Of a DNA stretch of 64,000 bases, positions 48,209 to 61,030 are shown piece after piece. The notes under the pieces are model-generated. The model saw only the letters and a list, made by a program, of their open reading frames with translations, was not told the origin of the DNA and searched no databases. This DNA comes from Adineta ricciae. Taxonomy: Eukaryota > Rotifera > Eurotatoria > Adinetida > Adinetidae. A program made the position numbers and the translations under genes. Location of the stretch: the NCBI GenBank assembly GCA_905250025.1, contig CAJNOJ010000020.1, forward strand, positions 62,001 to 126,000, written 5' to 3'. Every line of letters starts with the position of its first letter. Position 1 is the stretch's first letter.

Positions 48209-51200
48209 ATGAACTACAAAGATCAATCCGTATTGAACTATCCAGTTACCAAACACAACTACAGTATCTCTCGTATATTTCGTTCAATATTTCCTTTTAT
48301 CGGTGAGTTACTACTGCACAACACACGTGCCCTTCAAACAGTTTCTCTATGATTTTTTTCGACATGATGGGAATGCTTCCATCTGGTCGTATATTTCTTC
48401 GTGCATAGATAGTAGCGCCATGATTGCTGTTTTAGTGACGAGACCCAAGGCAACTATTTAGCGTACATTCTTACGATTGGTAGAGAAAATAAGCATTCAG
48501 TGTGATTCATAAATATTGTTTTTCATCGTTATTATTACTTGTCGTCAGAAAAAAAAAAACTTTGAACTGCTTAGAAACGCTGTCTATAAGAAACAGAACT
48601 GAATCATCGTGACGTCAGAACTTTAGGACATTTTGATCAGGTTTTTGAATTTCTAGATCGTAATTGATGGCGTCATAAGAACTAAGAAAGTAAAATATTC
48701 CACAAAATAGTCTTAACCTCCTTTATTCGAACGAAGGCGATGATTGCATTCGAGAAATGATTTTTGCGATTAAATACAGGCAATGACATTTAATTTGACG
48801 CCTGACTGATTTAGCGTGGTCGAAGCCCTCAAGATAATACATAAATATGCATATACATAGTGATCGCCCCACTTACATCCCCCCTCTTTATATATTGTCG
48901 AATGATATTTTCATTCATTTGAGACAAATAAGCGCACAGTAAATAGGTACATTATCTTCTATTATTTTTTCTCCCTATTTTGCAGACTACGATCCAATGA
49001 CAACGACAACAGTTCGATTTTATGATTCAACATTTTATACAATTGCATTAACATCCGTCGCATATTTGATATTTCAAACCTATTCAATACGTCCATATGC
49101 CAATCGTCTAATCTTGTTCCTTTCTTTCCTATGTACTTGTCTTAGTTGTGAAACGTTTTTCCATATTTTTCAACCGAATTCATTAATTCAGTTCGCCAAT
49201 CTAAATATTACAAATTATTTTTCGCCAACTGTCATTCATTTAACTTTATTACTATCAATATCATCATTTCTCTGGAATGCAACGCAGTGTGCTGCATTAG
49301 CAACAATCCTACTTCCATCAAACTCAAACGATAATCAACAACCACCCAATTTCGTCCTACGTCGATGGCTTCGTCATGTTTGTGTCGATCATTTGTTTGC
49401 GCTTCTACTTGTCCGCTTAGGACGCTTAACTGATGTTGCAACCGTGACAGCATTGAGTAATATGGCAAGTATTTGTGTCATTGCTAGTTGGTGTTCACAA
49501 ATAGCCGTTTTTCCATGTATGCTGTGTTTTCTTCATTCATTATTTATTGATCAAGGAACCATAACTGATAAGAATGTGACACCGACAACCTTGACCAATG
49601 CTGATGAGTTCACATCGGTCTTGCATCGCTTGAAAATCATCAAAATTATGGGTTTAGCATTATTCGGTTTGAAAATTTCAGCGTTAACATTATGTGAAGC
49701 TTTAGCTTTTGGATTGACGACAACTATTTGTTTATCTTGTCTTATTGTTGCACCACCCGGACGAGAAATGTCAAAATATACCAGAATATTCGATATATTT
49801 ATTGGTAAAATGCCCGGTGAAGAGAAAAATGAAGCGATTGCGCTTGATTGCAATAAGCAGCAGCAACAACAACAAACTATTACAAGAAGATCAATAGGAT
49901 CAAGAGTTGATGGTAAGGAAGCAAAACTTTTGATACATTTCTCCATAACTTGATGTCATCTAGATACTCATACTCATCCGGTAATCGACCATCGACAATT
50001 ATCCAATGGACATCTTACTCATTCAACATCATCGCCAGATGTGGTTAAACTAGTCCCTACGACGGATGAAGCCAAACCTGTACCAAAAATAGTGATCGAC
50101 TATTCAATATTGACCGACGAAGAAGTTCTGGAGTTAGTCAAATCAAAGAAACTCTTAGCACATAATCTCGAAAAGCATTTACCATACTTACGAGCAGTTC
50201 ATATTCGACGACTTCTTCTGAAAGAACAAATGATTTCCATTAAAAACACATTACCATCATTGACTACCTTACCGTATGAACATTATGATTATTCGCTGGT
50301 CATCAACCAATGCTGTGAGAACGTTATCGGATATGTTCAAATACCGGTAGGATATGCTGGTCCTATACGTGTCGATGGCAAAAACTACTATATACCTCTA
50401 GCAACTACAGAAGGTACGACTAGTTTTTGCACTGAATAGAGAAAAACTTACTTTTGTTTGGATAGGAGCACTTGTTGCTAGTACCAATCGTGGTTGTAAA
50501 GCACTATCAATGTCGAATCATGGGGTGGACACCGTTGTTTTCAATGATGGTATGACGCGCGGTCCTGTTCTGAAGTTCAGCACGATACGACAAGCACACG
50601 AAGCATATGAATGGCTAGAAACAAATTTCGATGAAATTAAACAATGTTTTGACCGTACAAGTTCATATGCACGTTTAACTAACATCAAACGAAATCTTGC
50701 CGCACATTACTTATTCATTCGATTCGTGGCTACGACTGGTGATGCGATGGGTATGAATATGTTATCAAAGGGTGTGGACGCAGTACTAACGTTAATCAAG
50801 ACAGCATGGGCAGAAACAGTAGATATTATTAGCATTAGTGGCAATTATTGTATAGGTAAATGAAAGATAATCTATATAAAAAATTTCATTAAAAAAACAA
50901 TCAAATAATTGTAGATAAGAAACCATCAGCGTTGAACTGGATTGACGGACGGGGCAAATCGGTTGTAGCAGAAGCTGTGATATCACATGAAATACTCGAA
51001 AAAGTTCTCAAAACTAGTGCCAGTCGATTAGTTGAATTAAATCAATCGAAGAACTTACTCGGATCAATCATGGCCGGTTCAATTGGTGGATTCAATGCAC
51101 ATGCTGCTAATCTTGTAGCTGTAAGTTAAATATCCTTTGCTCGAAACGATAAGTCTCCTATGATCTATTCATTTAGGCCATGTTTATTGCTTGTGGTCAA

Positions 51201-51603
51201 GATCCCGCACAAGTTGTGTCTAGTAGTAGTTGTACGTAGTCAGCATTACTCTCAGCTAATAAAATCATTCCATAATTTTCGTCTAGGTTTGACATGGCTC
51301 GAAACCACCGGCCCTGAAAAACAGGATCTATACATATCATGTACAATGTATTCCCTCGAAGTAGGAACCATTGGTGGGGGAACGAAGTTAGCTGCACAAA
51401 AAGCTTGTCTGGAAATGCTCGGTATTGATGGTTCGAATGTACAAATGCCTGGTGAGAACTCTTGTCAATTGGCTCGTCTCATTTGTTCAACAGTGCTAGC
51501 TGGTGAACTTTCCTTGATGAGCGCATTAGCAACGAATGATCTGGTTCATTCACATTTACGACTCAATCGAAGTGCAACTGCTCTCAATCAAATCAAATCA
51601 TAA
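48209..51603 (+). CDS. HMGCR: HMG-CoA reductase
   Basis: ER-anchored rate-limiting enzyme of the mevalonate pathway (HMG-CoA + 2 NADPH to mevalonate). Seven exons: 48209-48302, 48986-49912, 49964-50413, 50466-50855, 50915-51120, 51177-51231, 51287-51603. They sum to 812 residues (human 888). Residues 30-280 are multi-helix membrane anchor; a Gln-rich linker follows. Catalytic domain: [16 protein letters not shown] and TTEG (catalytic Glu); [10 protein letters not shown] (NADPH site); [15 protein letters not shown] (catalytic Lys); GQDPAQ (catalytic Asp); GTIGGGT; and SHLRLNRS with the catalytic His and the Ser that AMPK phosphorylates in mammals. All four catalytic residues are present. The usual Asn after GQDxAQ is Val. 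Intron 1 (683 nt) is long and may hold an internal promoter. Confidence 0.95.
48863..48896 (+). promoter_or_regulatory. SRE-like site and TATA box in HMGCR intron 1
   Basis: ATCGCCCCAC at 48863-48872 matches the sterol regulatory element ATCACCCCAC at 9 of 10 bases and is followed 16 nt later by a TTATATATT TATA-like box. Both precede exon 2, whose first in-frame ATG (48997) could start a slightly shorter reductase. Function is inferred. Confidence 0.3.
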
Positions 51604-53906
<2,303 letters not shown>

Positions 53907-54610
53907 ATCGATCGAAAGAAGATCATCAATTAGAATATTTCGTTTTTGTCTTCTTCTTTTTCTTCTACTTCTTTTCGAGCAAACAAAACAAAAAAGAAAC
54001 CGTGGAAAATTGCACGTACACTCTACTTCCCCCCTTCATTTCGATGATGTGCCATCATTACCTTTCTCTTTTTATTCATTCAACTTTTTTCTATCCCTTT
54101 TACATTTTTGTGCAATGACAATACCATTCATATTCATCAGCCTGTTTTGGGATTAAAAACATGAAGAAAAAAAAACATAAATTCTTACATATTTATATTC
54201 TTCTTTCAACTGCAAATCTTTACTGTATAGCTATTAACGAAACTGCTTAGCTATTTATCGAGTTTATTACTATGCACCTAAGTTTAAATTAGGTTTTTTT
54301 CCAAGTTGCATTCTGTGAAAGCTTTTTTGTTGTATTTATAATTCGATGGTGGGTGTATTTGATCTATAAAACGCTTTGAAAGAAAGGACTTGAGAGTCGT
54401 TAAACAAAAGGTAAGCTCAGATATGTTTCATCTTGCGAAAATCACCGAATATTGCAATTTTTGTTGACTATTTTCGATCACGGACTGTGAGATGGAAATT
54501 GAGCTACATTTTCGAACCTGAATCTAAAAACTATTTTCTGCTAGAGATTTTTCACATTTATCTGATACAATACGTTATCTTAATATAGTTAGAATTTATT
54601 ACTTTTAGTA
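53907..54610. other. Spacer between actin and the CK1-ART gene
   Basis: 704 bp, AT-rich, actin 3' UTR on the left; no gene supported. Ends with a TTTTAG acceptor 2 nt before the next ATG. Confidence 0.5.
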
Positions 54611-56976
54611 ATGGAAGTTAGTGCACCAAATACGGATTCATCGTTACATCTTTCAGCGAAAACTGAATTTCTGATTGATGGCAAATATCGTCTCGTTCGT
54701 AAGATCGGTTCAGGTTCATTTGCAGACATTTATCTTGGCATCAACATCACAAATGGTGAAGAAGTCGCAATCAAACTTGAATCAGTCAAAACAAGTCATC
54801 CTCAATTATCGTTTGAATCAAAATTATACAAAATTCTGCAAGGTGGAATCGGCATTCCACGTATTCGATACTATGCCCAAGAGAAAGATTACAATGTTCT
54901 TGTTATGGATCTACTTGGACCATCACTTGAAGATCTCTTTAATTTCTGTTCCCGAAGATTTACGATGAAAACTGTACTAATGCTTGCTGATCAAGTAAAT
55001 GAAACTGATCTGAATTGTACTTTTCTTCAACCGAACACGTTTTCTCTCGTTTAGATGATTGGTCGAATTGAATTTGTGCATAACAAAAACTTTATACATC
55101 GAGAGTCAGTTTTTCTTCAATTGAAAACATTTCCTATGCATTCATATCACTGTTTAGTATTAAACCCGATAATTTCCTAATGGGTATTGGACGACACTGT
55201 AATAAGGTACAATTTGAACATATTCATCGGTTGTCTATTTTTCGTTTTCCGCTTTTTTTCCTAGGTGTTCTTGATTAATTTTGGTCTAGCAAAGAAATAT
55301 CGTGACAATCGAACTCAACAACACATTCCCTATCGAGAAGATAAAAATTTAACTGGTGGAACGCGTTATGCATCTATCACTGCCCATCTCGGTATTGAAC
55401 AAAGGTAAGTTGACTGAGACGGGGCGGAGAAAGGTCTATGATTGATATTTCTATGCTGATTTTAGTCGTCGTGATGATATGGAATCGTTAGGTTATGTTT
55501 TGATGTATTTTAATCGTGGTTCATTACCATGGCAAGGTCTTAAAGGAGCAACTAAAAAACAAGAATACGAAAAAATATCCGAGAAAAAAATGTCAACACC
55601 TGTCGAAATTCTCTGCAAAGTAAGACGAGCGGAAACGTCGTTTTCTTATCCACTCACATTCATCTGTTCGCTTTTAGGGATTTCCAGCCGAATTTGCTAT
55701 GTATCTAAACTATTGTCGAGGTCTTCGTTTTGAAGAAGCACCCGATTACATGTATTTACGTCAATTGTTTCGCATTTTGTTTCGAACATTAAATCGACAA
55801 TATGATTGTATGTTTGATTGGATGCAACTAAAACAGAAAATATCAGATGCGTCTCCAGCAAAACCAAACTCATCCAGCTCCATTTCACTTTCATCGAAAG
55901 GTAATGTTATTTTGAAAACTAACAAACATCTGTCTATTCAATTCATAGATACGTCTGATTCATCAAACACTAGTCCCTTTTATAATGCATGCCGTGAAAA
56001 TGACATAAGTACAGTCGAAGAATATTTGAAGTCTATGTCTTTGGAAGACGTCGACCGACTAGAGCCGAATGGGTCTACTGCGTTGCATGTAGCTGCATAC
56101 GAAGGACATGAGAAGATAGTCGAACTCCTATTAAAAAAAGGTGCGGCGTGTTCAATCAAAAACAAATATGATGCCACCCCGTTAGATCAGACTAAATCTA
56201 ACAAGATAAAGCAGTTAATAAGACGTCGAATGAATCATACACGTTTTGTCAGTGATTCTGTGGAATGGATTCTTAAAGCAGATAATGCTGATTATCAAGC
56301 ACATGAATATCTAAAACCGCTCGAATCGTATGGCAAGCATCCGCGCTTTTACGAGTACATTACTTATATAAAACAAAATTTTCTCGAAAAAGATTTACGA
56401 GATATAGATGATATCGATATGATAAAAGAATATTTCGATAAGGCAATCAATGAAAAGAATCCAATTTATCTACTGATTGCCTACACTGCTGAAACAAATT
56501 TCTACTCAATTCTGAATATTCATTTGGCAAAGATGCGTGTTGAGAATTTAACTGCCGAAGAAAATCTTAAGCTCGCCTATTATATTGGAATAATTGCTCG
56601 TCATCCAAACTTTGATACATTATCGTATACCGGTGTTACATATCGTGGTATGATGGTGACTGCTGATGATATAAAACAATACACAAAGGGTGCTCGAATT
56701 TTGACGAAAACATTTTCATCATCTTCAGTAGAACCAAATGTAGCATTGCGATTCATGACGAATGATTCAACAACGAGCAATCGATCAAGTACATTATGTA
56801 TTTATGAAATACGTAATCCAAGAACTGCATTAGATATTCGAAACATATCGATGTTTCCGGATGAAGAAGAAGTCTTGATTTTACCTTACTCCGCATTCAA
56901 AATAAAAGAAATCAAAACAAATTACAACAGATCACCAAGATATGAAATCAATCTACAAGAATGCGATCCGTGGTAA
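54611..56976 (+). CDS. CK1-alpha-like pseudokinase fused to ankyrin repeats and arginine ADP-ribosyltransferase
   Basis: Six exons (54611-54994, 55055-55104, 55158-55206, 55265-55404, 55466-55619, 55678-56976), phases all matching, give 691 residues. Residues 20-320 are a casein kinase 1 alpha domain: [18 protein letters not shown] (Lys55), [12 protein letters not shown] (Asp145), [33 protein letters not shown]. Asp of DFG is Asn166 and the third loop Gly is Ala38, so catalysis is doubtful. Residues about 358-440 are ankyrin-like ([20 protein letters not shown]). Residues about 470-690 form an ecto-ART-type domain with the R-S-E set: TYRGM (near 579), TKTFSSSS, and [10 protein letters not shown] (near 653). 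Such enzymes put ADP-ribose from NAD+ on arginine. No signal peptide, so cytosolic. Kinase end, ankyrin and ART share one 433-codon exon, so the fusion is not an exon-joining artefact. Confidence 0.9.
55901..55948 (+). other. 48-nt stop-free optional intron near the kinase/ART join
   Basis: GTAATG...TTCATAG, 48 nt (multiple of 3), phase 1, no stop in frame. Splicing or retaining it both keep the ORF open (675 or 691 residues). It lies between the kinase C-terminal tail and the ankyrin start. Confidence 0.5.
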
Positions 56977-57868
56977 AACGAACTACTGACACTGATTTTC
57001 TTCATATTTAATCACGACTTTTTTAAATTCACAAAGAAAAGAAAAGAAAAGAGATCATAAATTGCCTGATATGTCATAAACGAGGCAATGTCGTCGTATC
57101 AAACACTCAACTCACTGACTGATAAACCATTACCTTTTATGATTTCAATACACCTCGAAGTAAATTCTCATGCGATACTCAGTTACTGTGTAAGCATTTT
57201 TGAACTCTACGAAAACAACAAAGATCGGCATTAATAAGTGATCTCACTCATGATTGTTTGCCATTGGGAGAATTTCTTTGTTGTGCGGCATAGAATGACA
57301 TTGTCTTTATGTCATTTCATACGACTAGAATTACTACAATGAGAATATCGACAGACAGTATGCACACTGTATAAAGCTTTCGTTCTCTTTCTTTTGTATA
57401 CGTATATCCCTTTGTTGATGTATAGACATACTGAATGATTGTGTTCTCTACAATGAGTAGGCATCAAACATAGGCAAACAAAAAACGTAAAATATATTTT
57501 TCTTTCTTTTGCATTTCTTCTTCGATTCTCATCGCATCATTTTTAGTCTTCTTCTTCTTAATATAATCGTGCAAGAGAACGAATGAAAATATGCATCACA
57601 ACTCATGGTTCTCCTTCCCCCTTCTGCTTACCTTTATCGAAAAGTGAGCGAACTTCTTGAAAGAAAAAATAATATTGCAACATCGACGAATATTTGTATT
57701 TATTTAACATGTTTTTCTCACATAGGTAGAAAAAAATGACCGATGTTTGAATATTTATTACGAATAATTACTTTGACATACGTACACTTTACGCCACATT
57801 ATTCGTTCTAACAAACAGTGATCGACTTTCTTCTGTTCGAAATTCCGGTGTTCTTCTTCGTCACAAAC
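56977..57868. other. Spacer before the CHPF-like gene
   Basis: About 0.9 kb; no conserved coding sequence seen. Confidence 0.5.
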
Positions 57869-60682
57869 ATGGCTGGTTCATCTCGTCAAAAAATCTCACT
57901 TCTCTTCCACCGTACACGTTTAAAATCTCGTTATATCTTCTCAATACTCGTTGGACTTGCATTGGGCTTTGCCTTAAGTCTTGCCAGTGTGCCATTAATG
58001 AGCATATGTGATAGTTCATTATCAATACCATTTTCCTCCTCGTCAGATTTTTCTCTTCACAATGGCAGTTTCTCATTGCGTGACAAATTCGATCCGTTTC
58101 GAATCTTAAATCGGCAAGCACGATCAATTGCTGATATTACACTTGTCGATTACGGTAGTAAAGATTATGAACCACGAATTCATCCAATACAATCAGCAGC
58201 AATGAAACCAAATAATACCAATAGTAAAAGTGCACAAGCGGCAGCAGCGACAACAGCACGTCCGCCACCTGCCCCAAAAATCGTACGACCACGTTATATA
58301 GCCGACGAACTTGGTATTCGTGAAAAAGTTCTCGTTGCTGTTTTAACCGAGACAAATCATTTGAATACATTTGCTTTATTTCTTAATCAAACATTACAAG
58401 AGCATGTGAATCATCTGTTATTTTTCATTGATGACGTCGTACAAGATTTTCCGAAGGGTTTGCAAGTTGTCGCCATTCATGATAAACGAGTGTACCTGAA
58501 ACCATTCTATGTATTAAAATATCTAGCTGAAAAGTTTATTAAAGCTTATGATTGGTTTCTGCTTGTACCAGATAATACTTTTATACGAGGCTTCAAGGTA
58601 AAAATCAATTTAAATTTCGATTGTACAACTTGGCAATGTCTTGTTTTAGTTACATGAATTTCTTAGTCATATTAGTATCAATCAAGATTTGTACATGGGA
58701 CAAGCGTTTGATGATATTCACGCGGTGTATTGTTACTTTGGATCCGGTATCATTCTATCCGGAGTAAGTTGAAAGATGTTTGTTGTTCGAGTGAAAAATT
58801 TTCGATGATTGCTAATTGTAGACAGTGCTTCGAAAAATCTACGATGAACTTGATTGGTGTACGAAAAATGCTTACTCACAAGATCTAACTGATAATATCG
58901 GACGTTGTGTTTTAAAAACAGCTAAATTGCCCTGCACAAATACGGCTAGTGTATGATTTGTTTATGGTTCATTAAGAAAAAAAGGAAAGTCTCTGTCTGT
59001 TGATTTTATAGAATTATCAATTCAATGCATTTGTTGATTATCGTTTTGAGTTCGACACAGACATCGATAAATTAGCAAAAAGCGCTACATTCAATCAATC
59101 GTTAACTGTTCATCCCGTGCAAGATCTCGAAACAATGCTGAAACTTCAAAAGTATGTGTTTTCAATGTTTCACTCTTCTCTTCAATTCTAACGATGTTCT
59201 ATAGGTATTTTAATGAAGTTGAAATCAATGAAATGACGCAAGAAATAACCAAATACGAGGAAACTATTGAAAGTTTATCTTGCTACGCCCCTGAGGGCTG
59301 CGGAAATATACCTTGGCCTCCAGGAGTGCCCGCTCCTTTCAAACCACCGACACGATTTGATGTTCTTCGATGGGATTATTTCAATGAAACACATATCTAT
59401 CTCAAGACAGATAGTGAAGTAGTTGATCGACTAAAACGTATGAACTTGAAGGATATCGAGCGCTTTTTTCATCTTTTTTCTTTTAGAAATCGACTACGAA
59501 GATGTGCATGAAGTGATTGACCATTCTGTACAGCAACTACAGAAAAAATACGGAACTGAGTAAGTAAATCTAGAAGATCATTAGGCAGTTAATTTTATTG
59601 TTCTATTCTAGCTTAAAATTCAAACATTTACGCAACGGTTATCGTCAATTTGATCCAACACGTGGTACACATTACATTCTTGATTTGATTCTTATCGACA
59701 AAAGTGCAAATGAGATTGTTAAACGTGCAGAATTGATGAGACCGTTAGGTAAGTGAGAGAATCACAACTAAAATCAGGATATATGTATCCTATGTCCACA
59801 GGTCTCGTGGAAATCGTTCCCATGCCATTCGTTACGGAAACGACGAAACTCTTTTTAATATTACCAATTCATTCCGATGAACAATCTGTAGCTTTAAGAT
59901 TCCTTAGTCATGCAAACAAAACATTGTTCGAACACGAGACTCCTGATAAGTTCGAATTACTTCTCACACATATCGTGTACACAAAACAAGAATATTCGCA
60001 AACACAAAAATGGTTCGAACCTCTTCGTTCGGAAATTAAGTTAATTCACCAAATACGACCAAAACTGACAATCACGTATCACACTCTACTTCTTCCGTCA
60101 ACGACAATTCCACATTATTCGAAACCAATGTATTTATTAGAATTCTTTCAAGCAAAACTTCGCACAAATTCTTTAATATTTATTACGAATCCATATGTTG
60201 ATATCGATTCCGATTTTGCCAGTCGCTGTCGATTGAACATTATCGAAAACACTCAATGTTTCTTTCCAATCGCCTTTTATCAATATCATCCACGTATTAT
60301 TGCGCGTACGCATCATCTGACAGATAATTCTACAATTGAATTACACAAATTCCATGGTTGGTTTAATTCCTATGCATATGATCAAATTGGACTTTATATG
60401 AGTGATTATTTAAATTTGAAAAAACTCATCTCGTATCATAATATAACTGAGTCGAGCAGCAATCTTTACGATCTATTTATTCAATTAACCGATATGCATA
60501 TTTTACGTGCACCGGATCAGTCGTTACGTGTTCATTATCGGCCGATTCAATGTGATCTCACAATACAATCGAGTTCAATTGAATACAATCGATGTTTAAT
60601 GCAACGAGAAAAAGGCCTAGCGTCTCGTAGTCAATTGGCAATGATTGTTATTGACAATGAGCCAATTAAGACTAAAAAATAA
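57869..60682 (+). CDS. Chondroitin polymerizing factor-like glycosyltransferase
   Basis: Golgi type II membrane protein of the CHSY/CHPF group that builds chondroitin chains. The ATG at 57869 starts a basic cytoplasmic tail, then a membrane anchor at about residues 23-45 (YIFSILVGLALGFALSLASV) and a Ser/Ala/Pro stem. The first domain has VLVAVLTETNHLNTFALFLN and WFLLVPDNTFIRG; CHSY synthases have ADDDVYI here, CHPF has PDTTY. The middle has FDPTRGTHYILDLILIDKSA and LVEIVPMPFVTETTKLFLIL. The second domain has SLIFITNPYVDIDSDFASRC where CHSY has FCDVDLVF, then FFPIAFYQYHPRII. The DDD motif and the second DxD are altered, as in CHPF, so it is probably a partner rather than a catalyst. Seven or more short introns. 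Confidence 0.82.
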
Positions 60683-61030
60683 GAATTCTTTCGCTTTTTT
60701 TTCTTTATGCTTTTCCTTTGACTTGTAAAATTAAATGAACGGTGAATACCAATATTTCAACGTGTTGAAAAGACGTCTCTATTGATACAATCAATATGGA
60801 GTCAAAGAATGGCTCTGACCAGAAACGCATATGTATATTTGCATTGATCCTTTTCATTTGATGATGAATTTTATTAGTACACTAACTATCCCATAACCAA
60901 TCTCTAATTCTCACCTCACTAATAGTCCAGTACTTAAAAAGAGTATTCTCGCCAAAGCTGTTGGTACAGTAATTGATAACGTGAGATATTATATAGCTTA
61001 ATTACAAATTTCACTCGTATTACTTATGTT
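60683..61030. other. Convergent spacer CHPF-like/ABCB
   Basis: 348 bp of AT-rich 3' flanks; no gene seen. Confidence 0.5.

Noticed and set aside
55100-55160. Loss of the HRD Asp in the CK1-like kinase (HRES read from the unspliced frame)
   Set aside because: Splicing at 55104/55158 restores HRDIKPDN with correct phase.
55678-56976. Separate ART gene abutting a CK1 gene
   Set aside because: The exon holding the CK1 C-lobe end runs without a stop into ankyrin and ART for 433 codons, and there is no promoter-like gap between them.
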